Shown here piece by piece: positions 1-9,640 of a DNA stretch of 64,000 nt. Within the stretch, counting starts at the first letter, position 1. Every line of letters begins with the position of its first letter. Origin of the DNA: Phenylobacterium sp. GTDB taxonomy: Bacteria > Pseudomonadota > Alphaproteobacteria > Caulobacterales > Caulobacteraceae. The DNA lies in assembly GCF_004299445.1 (NCBI RefSeq), contig NZ_SCTC01000068.1, positions 1 through 64,000 on the forward strand. Reading direction: 5' to 3'. A program made the translations under genes and the position numbers. The notes below the pieces were generated by a model. That model did not search any database. It worked only from the letters and a program-made list of their open reading frames with translations, and was not told where the DNA came from.

Positions 1-46
1 ATCACCCCCGACGGTTTGGCGTGCGAGGACGAGAGAATCCTGCCGA

Positions 47-1528
47 CTAGAACTCGGCCCACGCCTCGCCCACCGCGGCCTTCAGTTGCTGCCGCACCGC
101 GCGTGCGCCGGCGGCGGGCGGCATACGAGCGTGGGTCGCGGGCGCGGCGGCGGGGGGGCCGCCGCCGATCCGGAAGCGCCCGACCAGCCGCGAGAGATTG
201 CCGGCCTCGCCCCTGAGCTGGCTGGCGGCGGCCGTGGCCTCCTCGACCATGGCGGCGTTCTGCTGGGTCACCTGGTCCATCTGGTTGACGGCGCTGTTGA
301 CCTGGCTGAGCCCGGTGGACTGCTCCTGCGCCGAGGTGGCGATCTCGGAGACCAGGCCATCGATCTCGGCCACGCGCTCGATGATGGCGTTCAGCGCCTT
401 GCCGGTCTCGCCGACCAAGCCGACGCCACGGTTGACCTGCTCGGTGGAGGCCAAGATCAGGGCCTTGATCTCCTTGGCGGCCTCGGCTGAACGCTGCGCC
501 AGCGCTCGAACCTCGGCGGCGACCACCGCGAATCCCCGACCCGCCTCGCCGGCCCGAGCGGCTTCCACCCCGGCGTTGAGCGCCAGCAGGTTGGTCTGGA
601 AGGCGATCTCGTCGATGACGCCGATGATCGAGGAGATCTTCCCGGCGCTCTCCTGGATATCATGCATGGCGGCGACCGCCTCCTGCACCACTCTGCCCGA
701 GCGCTGGGCCTCCGACCGCGCGCCGGACGCGACATCGAACGCCTGCCGGGCGCCCTCGGCGCTGCGCTTGACCGTGGCTGTGATCTGGTCGAGCGCCGCG
801 GCGGTCTCTTCCAGGCTGGCGGCCTGCTGTTCGGTGCGGCGCGACAGATTATCGGACGCCGAAGCGATTTCGTCCGAGCCGCTGCGCAGGGCGGTCGTCG
901 CTTGCAGCACCGCGCCCATGACGCCACGCAGGTTCTCCAGGGCCCGGTTGAAGTCGTCGCGGACCGGAGAGTAGGCGCCATCGAGGTCGTTGCTGATCAC
1001 GGCCGTAAGGTCGCCCTCTGAAAGCCGCTTCAGGCCGGCGCCGACATGGGCGATGATCTTCTGTTGCTCCCCGGCGATTGCGGCGGTGCGCTCGCCCTCG
1101 GCGCGGGCGCGTTCCGTTTCCACCGCCGTGATGTCTGTGGCGAATTTGACCACGCGCACGGCCTTGCCGGCCGCGTCGAGGATGGGGTTGTAGGACGCCT
1201 GGATCCAGACTTCACGGCCGCCCTTGGCAAGGCGGCGGAATTTGGCGGCGACAAACTCGCCGCGGTTCAGGGCGCGCCAGAACTCACGATACGCCTCGCC
1301 CTCGACCTCCATCGGATCGACGAACATGGCGTGCTTGCGACCGACAATCTCGGATGCCGTGTAGCCGAGGGTCGACAGGAAATTCTGATTGGCCCGCACG
1401 ATGGTTCCGTCGAGCTCGAACTCGATGACCGCCTGCGACCGCTCGATAGCCGCCACCAAGCCCTCAAGCCGGCGCAGATGCTCTCCGCCACGCTCACCGT
1501 CACGCCCAGACCTGCCGAACAGTCCCAT
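47..1528 (-). CDS. soluble methyl-accepting chemotaxis protein with PAS domain
   Basis: This is a cytoplasmic chemoreceptor of 493 residues that would control a CheA kinase. A single PAS domain lies at about residues 20-130, followed by a linker and a methyl-accepting signalling domain whose hairpin tip ([14 protein letters not shown], near residue 310) is the CheA/CheW contact region. There is no membrane segment. The last five residues, AWAEF, fit the CheR/CheB-tethering pentapeptide pattern (xWxxF, as in NWETF). The start at 1528 is chosen because GGAG sits six bases upstream; the in-frame ATG 36 bases further upstream has no ribosome site. The ligand sensed by the PAS domain is unknown. 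The gene stands alone, behind a 27-bp dyad at 1604-1630. Confidence 0.93.
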   Translation of the reverse strand: MGLFGRSGRDGERGGEHLRRLEGLVAAIERSQAVIEFELDGTIVRANQNFLSTLGYTASEIVGRKHAMFVDPMEVEGEAYREFWRALNRGEFVAAKFRRLAKGGREVWIQASYNPILDAAGKAVRVVKFATDITAVETERARAEGERTAAIAGEQQKIIAHVGAGLKRLSEGDLTAVISNDLDGAYSPVRDDFNRALENLRGVMGAVLQATTALRSGSDEIASASDNLSRRTEQQAASLEETAAALDQITATVKRSAEGARQAFDVASGARSEAQRSGRVVQEAVAAMHDIQESAGKISSIIGVIDEIAFQTNLLALNAGVEAARAGEAGRGFAVVAAEVRALAQRSAEAAKEIKALILASTEQVNRGVGLVGETGKALNAIIERVAEIDGLVSEIATSAQEQSTGLSQVNSAVNQMDQVTQQNAAMVEEATAAASQLRGEAGNLSRLVGRFRIGGGPPAAAPATHARMPPAAGARAVRQQLKAAVGEAWAEF

Positions 1529-1603
1529 TTGCGTCTCCGCCCGGCTCTGCGACAGCAACCCCATGTCGCGGCTTGCGAGCCGGGCAATCAGACAATCGAC
1601 TCT

Positions 1604-1630
1604 AACGGTTAATATTCGGAAACAACCGTT
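1604..1630. promoter_or_regulatory. inverted repeat upstream of the chemoreceptor gene
   Basis: AACGGTT and AACCGTT form a perfect 7-bp inverted repeat with a 13-bp spacer, about 76 bp upstream of the chemoreceptor start. A GANTC site (GACTC, 1598-1602), the target of the CcrM methyltransferase in Caulobacter relatives, lies immediately beside it. The dyad is AT-rich against a GC-rich background. It may be an operator; the binding protein is unknown. Confidence 0.35.
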
Positions 1631-1650
1631 CTGGTTGCATATCGCGAGGT

Positions 1651-2607
1651 CTACGGCGTCTGGCTTCCGCGGACCTGAGCCGACTGGATGGCGGCGTCCA
1701 GCGCGGGGTTGGAGTACATCACCCCCAAACGCACAAGCTGATCGCTGTCCTCGTACCTCACCGATCCAGTGTGGTGGAACCGCATGCGCGGATTCGCATG
1801 CGCGTGCGCCCGATAGGCCAGGAACTCCCGTTCGGCGCCCGCGTGCCAGCCCCCCGCAACCGCAGTCTCGACACGATCGCTGAAATCGCTCAGGAACTTG
1901 AAGTGCAGCAGCGCGCCGATCGCCGGAAAGAGCCGCGCTGGCGACATCCGGTGGGTGGACAGCAGATACCGCATACCGCGCCGCCAACGTACCAGCGGCA
2001 CCTTGGTCAAGAGCGGCGGACCCTCCTGGTAGGGCTGAAATTCGATCATCCGATCCCGCGGGCCGCCGTAGATTGAGATCGAAGGAAACGGCCCTCCCCG
2101 ACGCACGCGATACGGACCGGGATCGAACCAGCTGCAGGTCTCCAGCAACGGCCGCGCTGGATCGTGTAAGGCCTCCGCGACATCGCCGTCGTTGTACATG
2201 TCGAGCAAGAAAGCCAGCAGGCAGTCTGCGCTCTGCGCCTCCAGCACTTCGCACAGCGCTCTCAGATCTAGGGTCTCGACGCCGGGGTAGATGAGCTGTT
2301 CATCGGCATCGACGCTCAGCGTCCAGTGCCCATCGCAGAACGCGTCACGAACCGCATTGCTCCAGGTCAACCCGTCGTGGCTGGCGGCGAAGGTTTCCGA
2401 CGTCTGGAACATGTGGACGTCCGGCTGGGCGGTGAGCAGATCCTGTGTTCCATCCACCGAGCCGTTGTCGATCACCAGGAAGCGATCGACCCCAAGGCGT
2501 CGATGGTGATCGAGCGTCGACGGCAACCGCAGCGCCTCATCGCGCACCACGAGGCAGGCGCGAATTTCCCCAGGGCGCTCTGGCACGATCACGCCGTCGA
2601 GCGTCAT
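1651..2607 (-). CDS. family 2-type glycosyltransferase (DUF/Glyco_tranf_2_4 type)
   Basis: A 318-residue putative glycosyltransferase with a GT-A-like N-terminal half. It carries the nucleotide-binding DNGSVDGT signature at residues 47-54 and a DADEQ metal-binding motif at 100-104, as in the Glyco_tranf_2_4 group. No membrane segment is visible. The start at 2607 is used because ATGA couples it to the stop codon of the upstream epimerase gene, which the longer reading frame would ignore. The pair probably makes or transfers a modified sugar to a surface glycan. Donor and acceptor cannot be read from the sequence. Confidence 0.85.
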   Translation of the reverse strand: MTLDGVIVPERPGEIRACLVVRDEALRLPSTLDHHRRLGVDRFLVIDNGSVDGTQDLLTAQPDVHMFQTSETFAASHDGLTWSNAVRDAFCDGHWTLSVDADEQLIYPGVETLDLRALCEVLEAQSADCLLAFLLDMYNDGDVAEALHDPARPLLETCSWFDPGPYRVRRGGPFPSISIYGGPRDRMIEFQPYQEGPPLLTKVPLVRWRRGMRYLLSTHRMSPARLFPAIGALLHFKFLSDFSDRVETAVAGGWHAGAEREFLAYRAHAHANPRMRFHHTGSVRYEDSDQLVRLGVMYSNPALDAAIQSAQVRGSQTP

Positions 2608-3512
2608 GCGCCCTGCACCGCCAATGCGCTCGGGCCGACAGGCATCGACAGATCGGCGACAAGCCTCGCCATTCCCAGCTCGATCGAGGTTTCGGCCTGC
2701 CATCCCAACAGGGCTCGCGCGCGGCTCGGATCTCCGATGAACCGGGAGACATCGTAGGTGCGCGCGGGCGCCTCGATGATTTCGAACGGAGCTCGGGCCA
2801 GGCGACCAGCCAGCGCGGCCAGCATCCCAAGCCGCACGCCACGCCCACTGACGAAGTGGATCGGGGGCAGTTGCTCTCCAGAATCCATGGCGTCGACGAG
2901 GCGGCAGAGGCCGAGTGCGACGTCGCGCACCGCCGTGAAATCAAACTCGCAGTCGGAGCCGTCCACCCGCATGGCGCCGCCTCTGGCCGCCACGCCTGCG
3001 AACGCCATCGCCACCCGATCCGGATGATCCTCGGCGCACCCGTAGACGCTGGAAAGGCGGCATATGCCGGCGTGCAATCCGGCCTCGCTGGCCGCCTGGA
3101 CCATCACCTCGCCCTGCACCTTGCTCCGCGCGTAGACATTCATCGGCTTCAGGTCCGCGTCCTCGGGCGCCGGGAAGGTTGTCGGGGTTCCGTAGACCTC
3201 CCGGCTGCTCGCGAACACGACCCAGGGACGGCGCGCCCGCCCGAGGCACAGTGTGAGCAACCGGTGGAGCGCAGTGACGTTCGTTGCTTCACAATTCGCG
3301 GGGTCCGCCTCCCCCGCGTCAACCCTGGTCACGGCGGCGAGATGGAGGACGCCCGAGACATCCCGCAGCGATGCTTCCAGGGCTTCGGGCCGACGCACAT
3401 CCTCGCGCGGGTCCCGGCGGAGGTCGAACCGCCGGACCGCGCGGCCCATGGCTTCAAGCCTTGCGCAGACATGCCGGCCGACGAGGCCTTCCGAACCGGT
3501 CACCAGGATCAT
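2604..3512 (-). CDS. NAD-dependent epimerase/dehydratase (extended SDR)
   Basis: A 302-residue extended short-chain dehydrogenase/reductase of the nucleotide-sugar epimerase type. The Rossmann motif GxxGxxG is at residues 6-12 and the catalytic YxxxK (YARSK) is near residue 128, with SSREVYG upstream as the usual serine region. It overlaps the glycosyltransferase gene by four bases (ATGA), so the two are translationally coupled and likely serve the same glycan pathway. The upstream 138 bp is shared with the divergent plsY gene and must hold both promoters. The exact sugar substrate is unknown. Confidence 0.88.
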   Translation of the reverse strand: MILVTGSEGLVGRHVCARLEAMGRAVRRFDLRRDPREDVRRPEALEASLRDVSGVLHLAAVTRVDAGEADPANCEATNVTALHRLLTLCLGRARRPWVVFASSREVYGTPTTFPAPEDADLKPMNVYARSKVQGEVMVQAASEAGLHAGICRLSSVYGCAEDHPDRVAMAFAGVAARGGAMRVDGSDCEFDFTAVRDVALGLCRLVDAMDSGEQLPPIHFVSGRGVRLGMLAALAGRLARAPFEIIEAPARTYDVSRFIGDPSRARALLGWQAETSIELGMARLVADLSMPVGPSALAVQGA

Positions 3513-3650
3513 GTGTCCAGGTTAGACTCTTCAACCGCCATTCCAAGCGGATCGCCCCAATGCCGCTTGAAGTTCGCTATATGTTCTTTACTGTTGGGGC
3601 ATGGACCGCCGTCGCGCTAGCATTCCTCCAAACCGGGGGAACCGATCTGC

Positions 3651-4343
3651 ATGACCAGCACCATGCTCTTCACCATCGCTATTGTCGGCGGCTATCTGCT
3701 GGGATCGATTCCGTTCGGCGTGATCGCCACGCGACTTGGCGGCGCGGGCGATCTGCGCAGTATCGGGTCCGGAAACATCGGGGCCACCAACGTCCTGCGC
3801 ACCGGCCGGCGCGACCTGGCGCTGATCACCCTGCTTGGCGATGGCGGCAAGGGGGCGGTGGCGGTGCTGCTGGCATGGCTGGCCACCCGTGACGGCACGG
3901 TCGAGCAGCAGGCGGTCGTGACGTCGCTGGCGGCCGGCGCGGCCTTCCTTGGCCACCTGTTTCCCGTCTGGCTAGGCTTCAAGGGCGGCAAGGGGGTGGC
4001 CACGTTCTTCGGCACACTGCTGGCCGCAGCCTGGCCCGTGGGCGTGCTGGCCGGGGCCACGTGGCTGATCGTGGCCTTCCTGTTCCGGATGTCGTCCCTG
4101 GCCGCCCTGGTGGCCGTGGCGCTGGCGCCGGCCATTGCCCTGCTGATCGGCCGACCACCGGCCATCGCCCTGCTGGCCCTGTTCATGGGGCTGCTGATCT
4201 ACATCCGGCACAGTGACAACATCCGCCGGATTCTGAAGGGCGAAGAGCCGCGGATCGGAGCCAAGAAGCCGACGGAGGGTCACAACGGCGGCCCGCCGAT
4301 GCCTCCGGAACTCTATACAGACAAGCGGCCTCCCGAGGCGTGA
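3651..4343 (+). CDS. plsY: glycerol-3-phosphate acyltransferase PlsY
   Basis: An integral membrane enzyme that transfers the acyl group of acyl-phosphate to glycerol-3-phosphate, the first step of phospholipid synthesis. The 230 residues contain the family landmarks: GSIPFG near the N-terminus, SGNIGATNVLRT, GDGGKG, GHLFPVWLGFKGGKG and the final RHSDNIRRI. About five hydrophobic segments are visible. The C-terminus has an extra hydrophilic tail of about 30 residues after the core. A GGGGGA sequence precedes the ATG by ten bases. The stop overlaps the GTG start of dprA, so the two genes are co-transcribed. Confidence 0.97.
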   Translation: MTSTMLFTIAIVGGYLLGSIPFGVIATRLGGAGDLRSIGSGNIGATNVLRTGRRDLALITLLGDGGKGAVAVLLAWLATRDGTVEQQAVVTSLAAGAAFLGHLFPVWLGFKGGKGVATFFGTLLAAAWPVGVLAGATWLIVAFLFRMSSLAALVAVALAPAIALLIGRPPAIALLALFMGLLIYIRHSDNIRRILKGEEPRIGAKKPTEGHNGGPPMPPELYTDKRPPEA

Positions 4344-5431
4344 TCCGGACGCTGTCCCATGCCGAGCGGCGCGACTGGCTGCGCCTGAGTCGCACCGACA
4401 ACGTCGGCGCCGTCACGTTCAACGAACTGATCCTCCGGTTCGGCGAGGCCTCGCTGGCGCTGGCCGCGCTGCCCGACCTGGCCCGTCGTGGCGGCCGGAC
4501 GGGACTGCGCGTGGCCAGCGAAGCCGAGGCCGAGCGCGAGCTGGCCGACGGCGCGGCCCTGGGCGCACGACTGATCGCGTCGTGCGAGGCTGACTTCCCC
4601 CAGGCGCTGGCCGCCCTGGACCCGCCACCGCCGGTGATCTGGGCCCGGGGCGACACGAAACTTCTCGACCGCCGGAACGTCGCCATCGTAGGCGCCCGCG
4701 TCGCCTCGGCCGCCGGCCAGCGGTTCGCGCGCGGCCTCGCCGCCGAGCTGGGCGCGAGCGGGCATGTCATCGTCTCGGGCATGGCGCGCGGCATCGACGC
4801 CGCCGCGCATGAAGGCGCGCTGCCCACCGGCACGGTGGCAGTGCTGGCGGGCGGCGTCGACGACGTCTATCCGCCCGAGCATCGCGGCCTTTACGAACGG
4901 ATCGTGGAGACGGGCTGCGTGGTCTGCGAGAACGAACCCGGCCGCACCGCCGTCGCCCGCGACTTCCCCCGCCGCAACCGGATCATCGCCGGCCTGTCCC
5001 GGGCCGTCGTCGTGGTCGAGGCCGAGTTCCGCTCAGGCTCGCTCATCACCGCCCGTCTGGCCAACGAGCAGGGCCGCGAGGTGCTGGCCGTCCCCGGCTC
5101 GCCCCTGGACCCCCGCGCCAAGGGAACCAATGACCTGATCCGCCAGGGCGCCGCGATCTGCGAGGGCGCCGATGACGTACTGCGCGCGCTGGAGGGCCTC
5201 GACGGCTTCCGCGAACCCGAGCGCGCGCGGTTCGGCCCGGCGCCCTGCGTGGAACCCGACGACCGCCTGCGCGACCGGGTGGCCGATCTCCTGTCCCCGA
5301 CGCCGGTCTCCCGGGACGAACTGGTGCGGGCGGCGGGCGCTCCGGCGCCCCTCGTTTTCGCCGCATTGACCGAGCTGGCGCTGGCCGGACGAGCGGAATT
5401 GCTGCCGGGCGGAATGGTCGCGGCGTCGTGA
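4340..5431 (+). CDS. dprA: DNA-processing protein DprA
   Basis: DprA/Smf (363 residues) binds incoming single-stranded DNA and loads RecA during natural transformation. A SAM-like N-terminal region is followed by the Rossmann-like DprA core with VGARVASAAG, GMARGIDAAAHEGAL, a GGVDDVYPPEH segment and RNRIIAGLS. The C-terminal 60 residues form the winged-helix DML1-type domain. It starts at a GTG that shares bases with the plsY stop (GTGA). A perfect 8-bp hairpin begins at its own stop codon. Presence of dprA does not by itself show competence. Confidence 0.95.
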   Translation: MIRTLSHAERRDWLRLSRTDNVGAVTFNELILRFGEASLALAALPDLARRGGRTGLRVASEAEAERELADGAALGARLIASCEADFPQALAALDPPPPVIWARGDTKLLDRRNVAIVGARVASAAGQRFARGLAAELGASGHVIVSGMARGIDAAAHEGALPTGTVAVLAGGVDDVYPPEHRGLYERIVETGCVVCENEPGRTAVARDFPRRNRIIAGLSRAVVVVEAEFRSGSLITARLANEQGREVLAVPGSPLDPRAKGTNDLIRQGAAICEGADDVLRALEGLDGFREPERARFGPAPCVEPDDRLRDRVADLLSPTPVSRDELVRAAGAPAPLVFAALTELALAGRAELLPGGMVAAS

Positions 5432-5449
5432 GCCCCCCTTAGGGGGCTC
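5430..5449 (+). other. hairpin at the dprA stop codon
   Basis: GAGCCCCC and GGGGGCTC form a perfect 8-bp stem with a four-base loop, starting inside the dprA stop codon. No T-run follows, so it is not a classical intrinsic terminator. It may stabilise the plsY-dprA transcript or slow read-through into topA. Confidence 0.5.
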
Positions 5450-5534
5450 GCCGGAACGGGTCGAATCCGCCCGTTGACACGCCCCGCTGACCACCCCCAC
5501 CTTCCGCGCTCTTTTGGGACAAGCACACCTTATA

Positions 5535-8192
5535 ATGAACGTCGTCATCGTCGAGAGCCCGGCCAAGGCCAAGACCATCAACAAGTACCTTGGCTCGAAC
5601 TACACCGTGCTCGCCTCCTACGGCCACGTCCGCGACCTCCCCGCGAAGGACGGTTCGGTGCGCCCGGACGAGGACTTCGACATGTCGTGGGAAGTCGACG
5701 CGAAGGCCGCCAAGCGGCTGAACGAGATCGCCGATGCGGCCAAGGGCGCCGACACCCTGATCCTGGCCACCGACCCCGACCGCGAAGGCGAGGCCATCAG
5801 CTGGCACGTCCTGGAGGTGCTGCAGAAGAAGCGCGCCCTGAAGGACATGACCATCCAGCGGGTGGTGTTCAACGCCATCACCAAGGCCGCCGTCACCGAG
5901 GCGATGGCCAACCCGCGCGACCTGGACATGGAGCTTGTGCGCGCCTACCTGGCCCGCCGCGCCCTGGACTATCTGGTAGGCTTCACGCTTTCGCCCATTC
6001 TCTGGCGCAAGCTGCCGGGCTCGCGCTCGGCGGGACGTGTGCAGTCGGTGGCCCTGCGGATCATCGTGGACCGCGAGCTCGAGATCGAGCGGTTCAAGAC
6101 CCAGGAGTACTGGACGGTCGAGGCCGAGGTCGCCGCCGGCGGCGACCCGTTCACCGCCCGCCTGGTGAAACACGAGGGCAAGCGCCTCACGAAGTTCGAC
6201 CTGGCCAACGAGGCCAGCGCCTTCGCCGCCCGCGACGCGGTCAAGGCTGGGTCGTTCAAGGTCACCTCGGTCGAGCGCAAGCCCGGCCGCCGCTCGCCGC
6301 CGCCGCCCTTCACCACCTCGACCCTGCAGCAGGAGGCCTCGCGCAAGCTGGGCTTCAACGCGCAACGCACCATGCAGGCCGCCCAGAAGCTCTACGAGGG
6401 CATCGACATCGGCGGCGAGACCGTGGGTCTCATCACCTACATGCGGACCGACGGCGTGCAGACCGCGCCCGAGGCGCTGGACGAAGCCCGCGCCGTGATC
6501 AACGGCCTCTATGGCAAGGAATATGTGCCCGAGAAGGCGCGGATCTATTCCACCAAGGCCAAGAACGCCCAGGAGGCCCACGAGGCCATCCGCCCCACCA
6601 GCCTGGGCCGCAACCCCGGCAAGCTGCGCCTTGAGGGCGACCTGGGCCGGCTGTACGAGCTGATCTGGAAGCGGATGATCGCCTCGCAGATGGAAGCGGC
6701 CCGGATCGAGGACACCAACATCAACCTCGACAGCGCCGACGGCCAGACGGGCCTGCGCGCCACCGGCCGCGTGGTGACCTTCCCGGGCTATCTGGCGGTC
6801 TACGAAGAGGGCAAGGACGACCCGGAGGACGAAGAGTCGGGCCGCCTGCCCCAGGTGGCCGACGGCGCTGCGGCCAACGTCCGCTCGGCCAAGGCCGACC
6901 AGCACTTCACCGAACCGCCGCCGCGCTACTCCGAAGCCAGCCTGGTGAAGAAGATGGAGGAGCTCGGCATCGGCCGGCCCTCGACCTACGCCTCGATCCT
7001 GACCGTGCTTCGCGACCGCGCCTACGTCCGGATGGAGAAGCAGCGCTTCGTGCCCGAGGATAAGGGCCGGCTGCTGAGCGCCTTCCTGGAGGAGTTCTTC
7101 GGCCGCTACGTCGAGTACGACTTCACCGCCGGGCTGGAGGAGCGCCTCGACCTGGTGTCGGCGGGCGACCTCGACTGGAAGGTCCTACTTCGCGAGTTCT
7201 GGGCCGACTTCAACGCCAAGATCGGCGAGATGGGCGAGCTGCGGATGAGCGACGTGCTCACCGCGCTGGACGCCAGCCTGGGCCCGCACCTGTTCCCGGC
7301 GAAGGCGGACGGCTCGGACCCCCGCGCCTGCCCGGTCTGCAACACCGGCCGCATGGGGCTGAAGTCCAGCCGCTTCGGGCCGTTCCTGGGCTGCTCGAAC
7401 TATCCCGAATGCCGCCACACCCGGCCGCTGACGGTGGCCGAAGAGGGCGAGGACGGCCCGACCGGCGACCGCGAGCTGGGTATCGACCCGGTGACCGGCG
7501 AGACCGTTTTCCTCAAGACCGGCCGCTTCGGCGTCTACGTCCAGCTGGGCGAAGGCGAAAAGCCGAAGCGCTCCAGCCTGCCCAAGGGCTGGTCGGCGCC
7601 CGACATGGATCTGGAGAAGGGCCTGCGCCTGCTGCGCCTGCCCCGCGAGGTGGGCCTGCACCCGGAGGACGGCAAGCCGATCCTGGCCGGCATCGGCCGC
7701 TTCGGCCCCTTCGTGCTGCACGAGGGCACCTACGCCAACCTGCCGACCGCCGACGAGGTCTTCGAGGTCGGCGTGAACCGCGCCGTGGACCTGATCGCCA
7801 CCAAGCGCGCCGGACGTCGTGGCGGCGAGGCAGCGGCGCTGAAGGACCTGGGCGCCCACCCGGTGGACGGCCAGCCGATCCGCGTGCTCTCGGGCCGCTA
7901 CGGCCCCTACATCAAGCACGGCTCGACCAACGCCAACGTGCCCCGCGGCGCCGACCCGCTGGAGGTCACCCTGGAACAGGCCGTGGCCCTGATCGCCGAG
8001 CGCGAAGCCAAGGGCGGCGGCAAGAAGGCCAAGAAGCCGGCCCGCGCCGCCAAGCCGAAGGCCGAGGGCGCCGAGGCCAAGACAACGGCCAAGAAGAAGC
8101 CCGCGAAGAAGACCGCCGCCAAGAAGAAGGCTCCCGCCAAGGCCAAGGCCGCCGCCGCGGCCCCGATCGAGGACGACGAGACGCCGTTCTAG
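5535..8192 (+). CDS. topA: DNA topoisomerase I
   Basis: Type IA topoisomerase (885 residues) that relaxes negative supercoils. The TOPRIM domain begins at the first residues (VVIVESPAKAKTI) and includes DPDREGE. The active-site tyrosine is Tyr302 in ITYMRTDG. A four-cysteine zinc ribbon follows near residue 598 (CPVCNTG to CSNYPEC). After it come three Topo C-terminal repeats (KTGRFGVYV, GRFGPFVL, SGRYGPYI) and a lysine/alanine-rich basic tail ending in DDETPF, typical of alphaproteobacteria. I start at the ATG at 5535, because the conserved N-terminus begins there; a TTG 21 bases earlier has no ribosome site. Confidence 0.97.
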   Translation: MNVVIVESPAKAKTINKYLGSNYTVLASYGHVRDLPAKDGSVRPDEDFDMSWEVDAKAAKRLNEIADAAKGADTLILATDPDREGEAISWHVLEVLQKKRALKDMTIQRVVFNAITKAAVTEAMANPRDLDMELVRAYLARRALDYLVGFTLSPILWRKLPGSRSAGRVQSVALRIIVDRELEIERFKTQEYWTVEAEVAAGGDPFTARLVKHEGKRLTKFDLANEASAFAARDAVKAGSFKVTSVERKPGRRSPPPPFTTSTLQQEASRKLGFNAQRTMQAAQKLYEGIDIGGETVGLITYMRTDGVQTAPEALDEARAVINGLYGKEYVPEKARIYSTKAKNAQEAHEAIRPTSLGRNPGKLRLEGDLGRLYELIWKRMIASQMEAARIEDTNINLDSADGQTGLRATGRVVTFPGYLAVYEEGKDDPEDEESGRLPQVADGAAANVRSAKADQHFTEPPPRYSEASLVKKMEELGIGRPSTYASILTVLRDRAYVRMEKQRFVPEDKGRLLSAFLEEFFGRYVEYDFTAGLEERLDLVSAGDLDWKVLLREFWADFNAKIGEMGELRMSDVLTALDASLGPHLFPAKADGSDPRACPVCNTGRMGLKSSRFGPFLGCSNYPECRHTRPLTVAEEGEDGPTGDRELGIDPVTGETVFLKTGRFGVYVQLGEGEKPKRSSLPKGWSAPDMDLEKGLRLLRLPREVGLHPEDGKPILAGIGRFGPFVLHEGTYANLPTADEVFEVGVNRAVDLIATKRAGRRGGEAAALKDLGAHPVDGQPIRVLSGRYGPYIKHGSTNANVPRGADPLEVTLEQAVALIAEREAKGGGKKAKKPARAAKPKAEGAEAKTTAKKKPAKKTAAKKKAPAKAKAAAAAPIEDDETPF

Positions 8193-8201
8193 GTCTGACC
8201 T

Positions 8202-8411
8202 TTACCTCCCCCGCGCAGCGGCGGGAGGGGGACCGACCGCCGAGCCGCAGGCGGAGAGCGGTTGGTGGAGGGGGCGAGCCTCAGGCTCGGCGTCCCGATC
8301 GGCGGTGGCAGGTACGGCGCGTGAGGCTCGCCCCCTCCACCACGCGCTCTACGGCCGGCTGCGCCGCCCTCGGCCCGTGGTCCCCCTCCCGCCGCTTCGC
8401 GGGGGAGGTAA
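8202..8411. repeat. nested intergenic inverted repeat after topA
   Basis: The 308-bp gap after topA has no plausible gene but is mostly a large two-level inverted repeat. The outer arms, 8202-8234 and 8379-8411, are 33 bp long with a single mismatch. The inner arms, 8264-8283 and 8322-8341, are a perfect 20 bp. The segments between outer and inner arms also pair partly (around 8241-8260 with 8343-8362). The whole can fold as one long cruciform or RNA hairpin. The layout resembles a mobile palindromic repeat family more than a simple terminator. Confidence 0.8.
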
Positions 8412-8500
8412 GGCACTGACCTTCGCAGACACATCCAGCAGCGGAACCCAGAGTCAGAGATAGGTGGGAAGGCGACGTCAGTCAGGTTACGGAGTGGACC

Positions 8501-8725
8501 ATGGACCGACGTGATCCTCACCTGCGCGCAGCGGTAAAGGCGAAGTGGTTTTCGGCCGCTTTTGCCGTTGTCCTAGGAGTCTTCGGCGCGCTCGCCTGGA
8601 AGGGCATCTTCGGCAACAAGCAAGACTCGCCCCAGCTCCTGTTGATGGCTTTTGCGGGAGCGGGCCTGTCCCTTGTCCTTTGGCTGGCCATCCGTGTCGT
8701 GACACGACGGCCGTCAACCGACTGA
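8501..8725 (+). CDS. small two-helix membrane protein
   Basis: A 74-residue protein of unknown function with two hydrophobic helices (about residues 16-36 and 46-66) and basic flanks. GGAG lies six bases before the ATG, which supports translation. The family is not recognised. It lies between the topA repeat and an alpha/beta hydrolase with which it shows no overlap. Confidence 0.65.
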   Translation: MDRRDPHLRAAVKAKWFSAAFAVVLGVFGALAWKGIFGNKQDSPQLLLMAFAGAGLSLVLWLAIRVVTRRPSTD

Positions 8726-8840
8726 ATCCGCGAAGGGCCGGCAACTATAGTTCGCCTTCTCGCCAAGCTCAGACCCGCCATTGGCGACGAGGCGCGACGA
8801 CAGGGTGACGAGCCTCGCAAGCGACCGTTACAGTCTCCCC

Positions 8841-9638
8841 ATGCCCAACGCGACCCTCAACGGCCTGAACTTCCATTTCGAGCGCGCAGGCTCCGGCCCG
8901 CCGCTGTTGTTCATATCGGGCACGGGCGGCGATCTGCGGGTGCAGCCGAACGTGTTCGCCTCGCCGCTGGCCAAGGCGTTCGATCTCTTGGCCTACGACC
9001 AGCGTGGGCTGGGGCGGACCGACAAGCCGGACGTCCCCTATTCCATGGCGCAGTACGCGGATGACGCCGCGGCCCTGCTGGACCATGTCGGCTGGGATCA
9101 GGTCGCGGTGATCGGCGTCTCGTTCGGCGGAATGGTGGCCCAGGAGCTGGTGCTGCGACATCCGCAACGGGTGAAGCGGCTGGTGCTGGCCTGCACGTCG
9201 CCGGGCGGCGCCGGCGGGGCGTCGTATCCCTTCCACGAGATCGAGCACCTGACGGGCGAGGCGCGCGCGCGCTTCCTGATGCCGATCAGCGACACGCGGC
9301 GCGACGCAGCCTGGCAGGCGGCGAACGCCGAGGACTATGAGCGCTTCATCGAACTGGCGTCCGCGGACCCGTTCGCGGGCGAGCCGGGCCGGGCCGAGGG
9401 CGCCCACCGTCAGCTGGAGGCGCGCGCCAGGCACGACACCTGGGATCGCCTGGACCAGATCGCCTGCCCCGTGCTGATCGCCGCCGGCCGCTACGACGGC
9501 ATCGCGCTGCCCGCCACGCAGGAGAAGATGGCGGCCCGCATCCCCGGCGCCGAGCTGCGCTGGTACGAAGGCGGCCACCTGTTCATGCTGCAGGACCGGG
9601 CCGCCTACCGCGAGATCGCGGCGTTTCTCGCAGGCTGA
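8841..9638 (+). CDS. alpha/beta hydrolase
   Basis: A 265-residue alpha/beta hydrolase of the enol-lactonase-like group. Visible elements are the oxyanion loop (SGTGGD), the DQRGLG motif after strand 4, the nucleophile elbow GVSFGG with Ser94, an acid in AAGRYDG, and the catalytic histidine in GGHLFM. The start is placed at 8841 because homology begins just after it; no ribosome site precedes it, and a TACAGT hexamer six bases upstream suggests a leaderless mRNA. It converges with the alcohol dehydrogenase gene, leaving only two bases between them. Substrate unknown. Confidence 0.88.
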   Translation: MPNATLNGLNFHFERAGSGPPLLFISGTGGDLRVQPNVFASPLAKAFDLLAYDQRGLGRTDKPDVPYSMAQYADDAAALLDHVGWDQVAVIGVSFGGMVAQELVLRHPQRVKRLVLACTSPGGAGGASYPFHEIEHLTGEARARFLMPISDTRRDAAWQAANAEDYERFIELASADPFAGEPGRAEGAHRQLEARARHDTWDRLDQIACPVLIAAGRYDGIALPATQEKMAARIPGAELRWYEGGHLFMLQDRAAYREIAAFLAG

Positions 9639-9640
9639 AC

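Noticed and set aside
5531-5536. TATAAT directly overlapping the topA ATG
   Set aside because: As a -10 element it would start transcription inside the gene after the start codon, and no -35 fits at the right spacing.
5439-6905. A 488-codon open frame on the minus strand opposite topA
   Set aside because: It is a shadow of topA in a very GC-rich sequence: composition is low-complexity and there is no homology, ribosome site or protein-like pattern.
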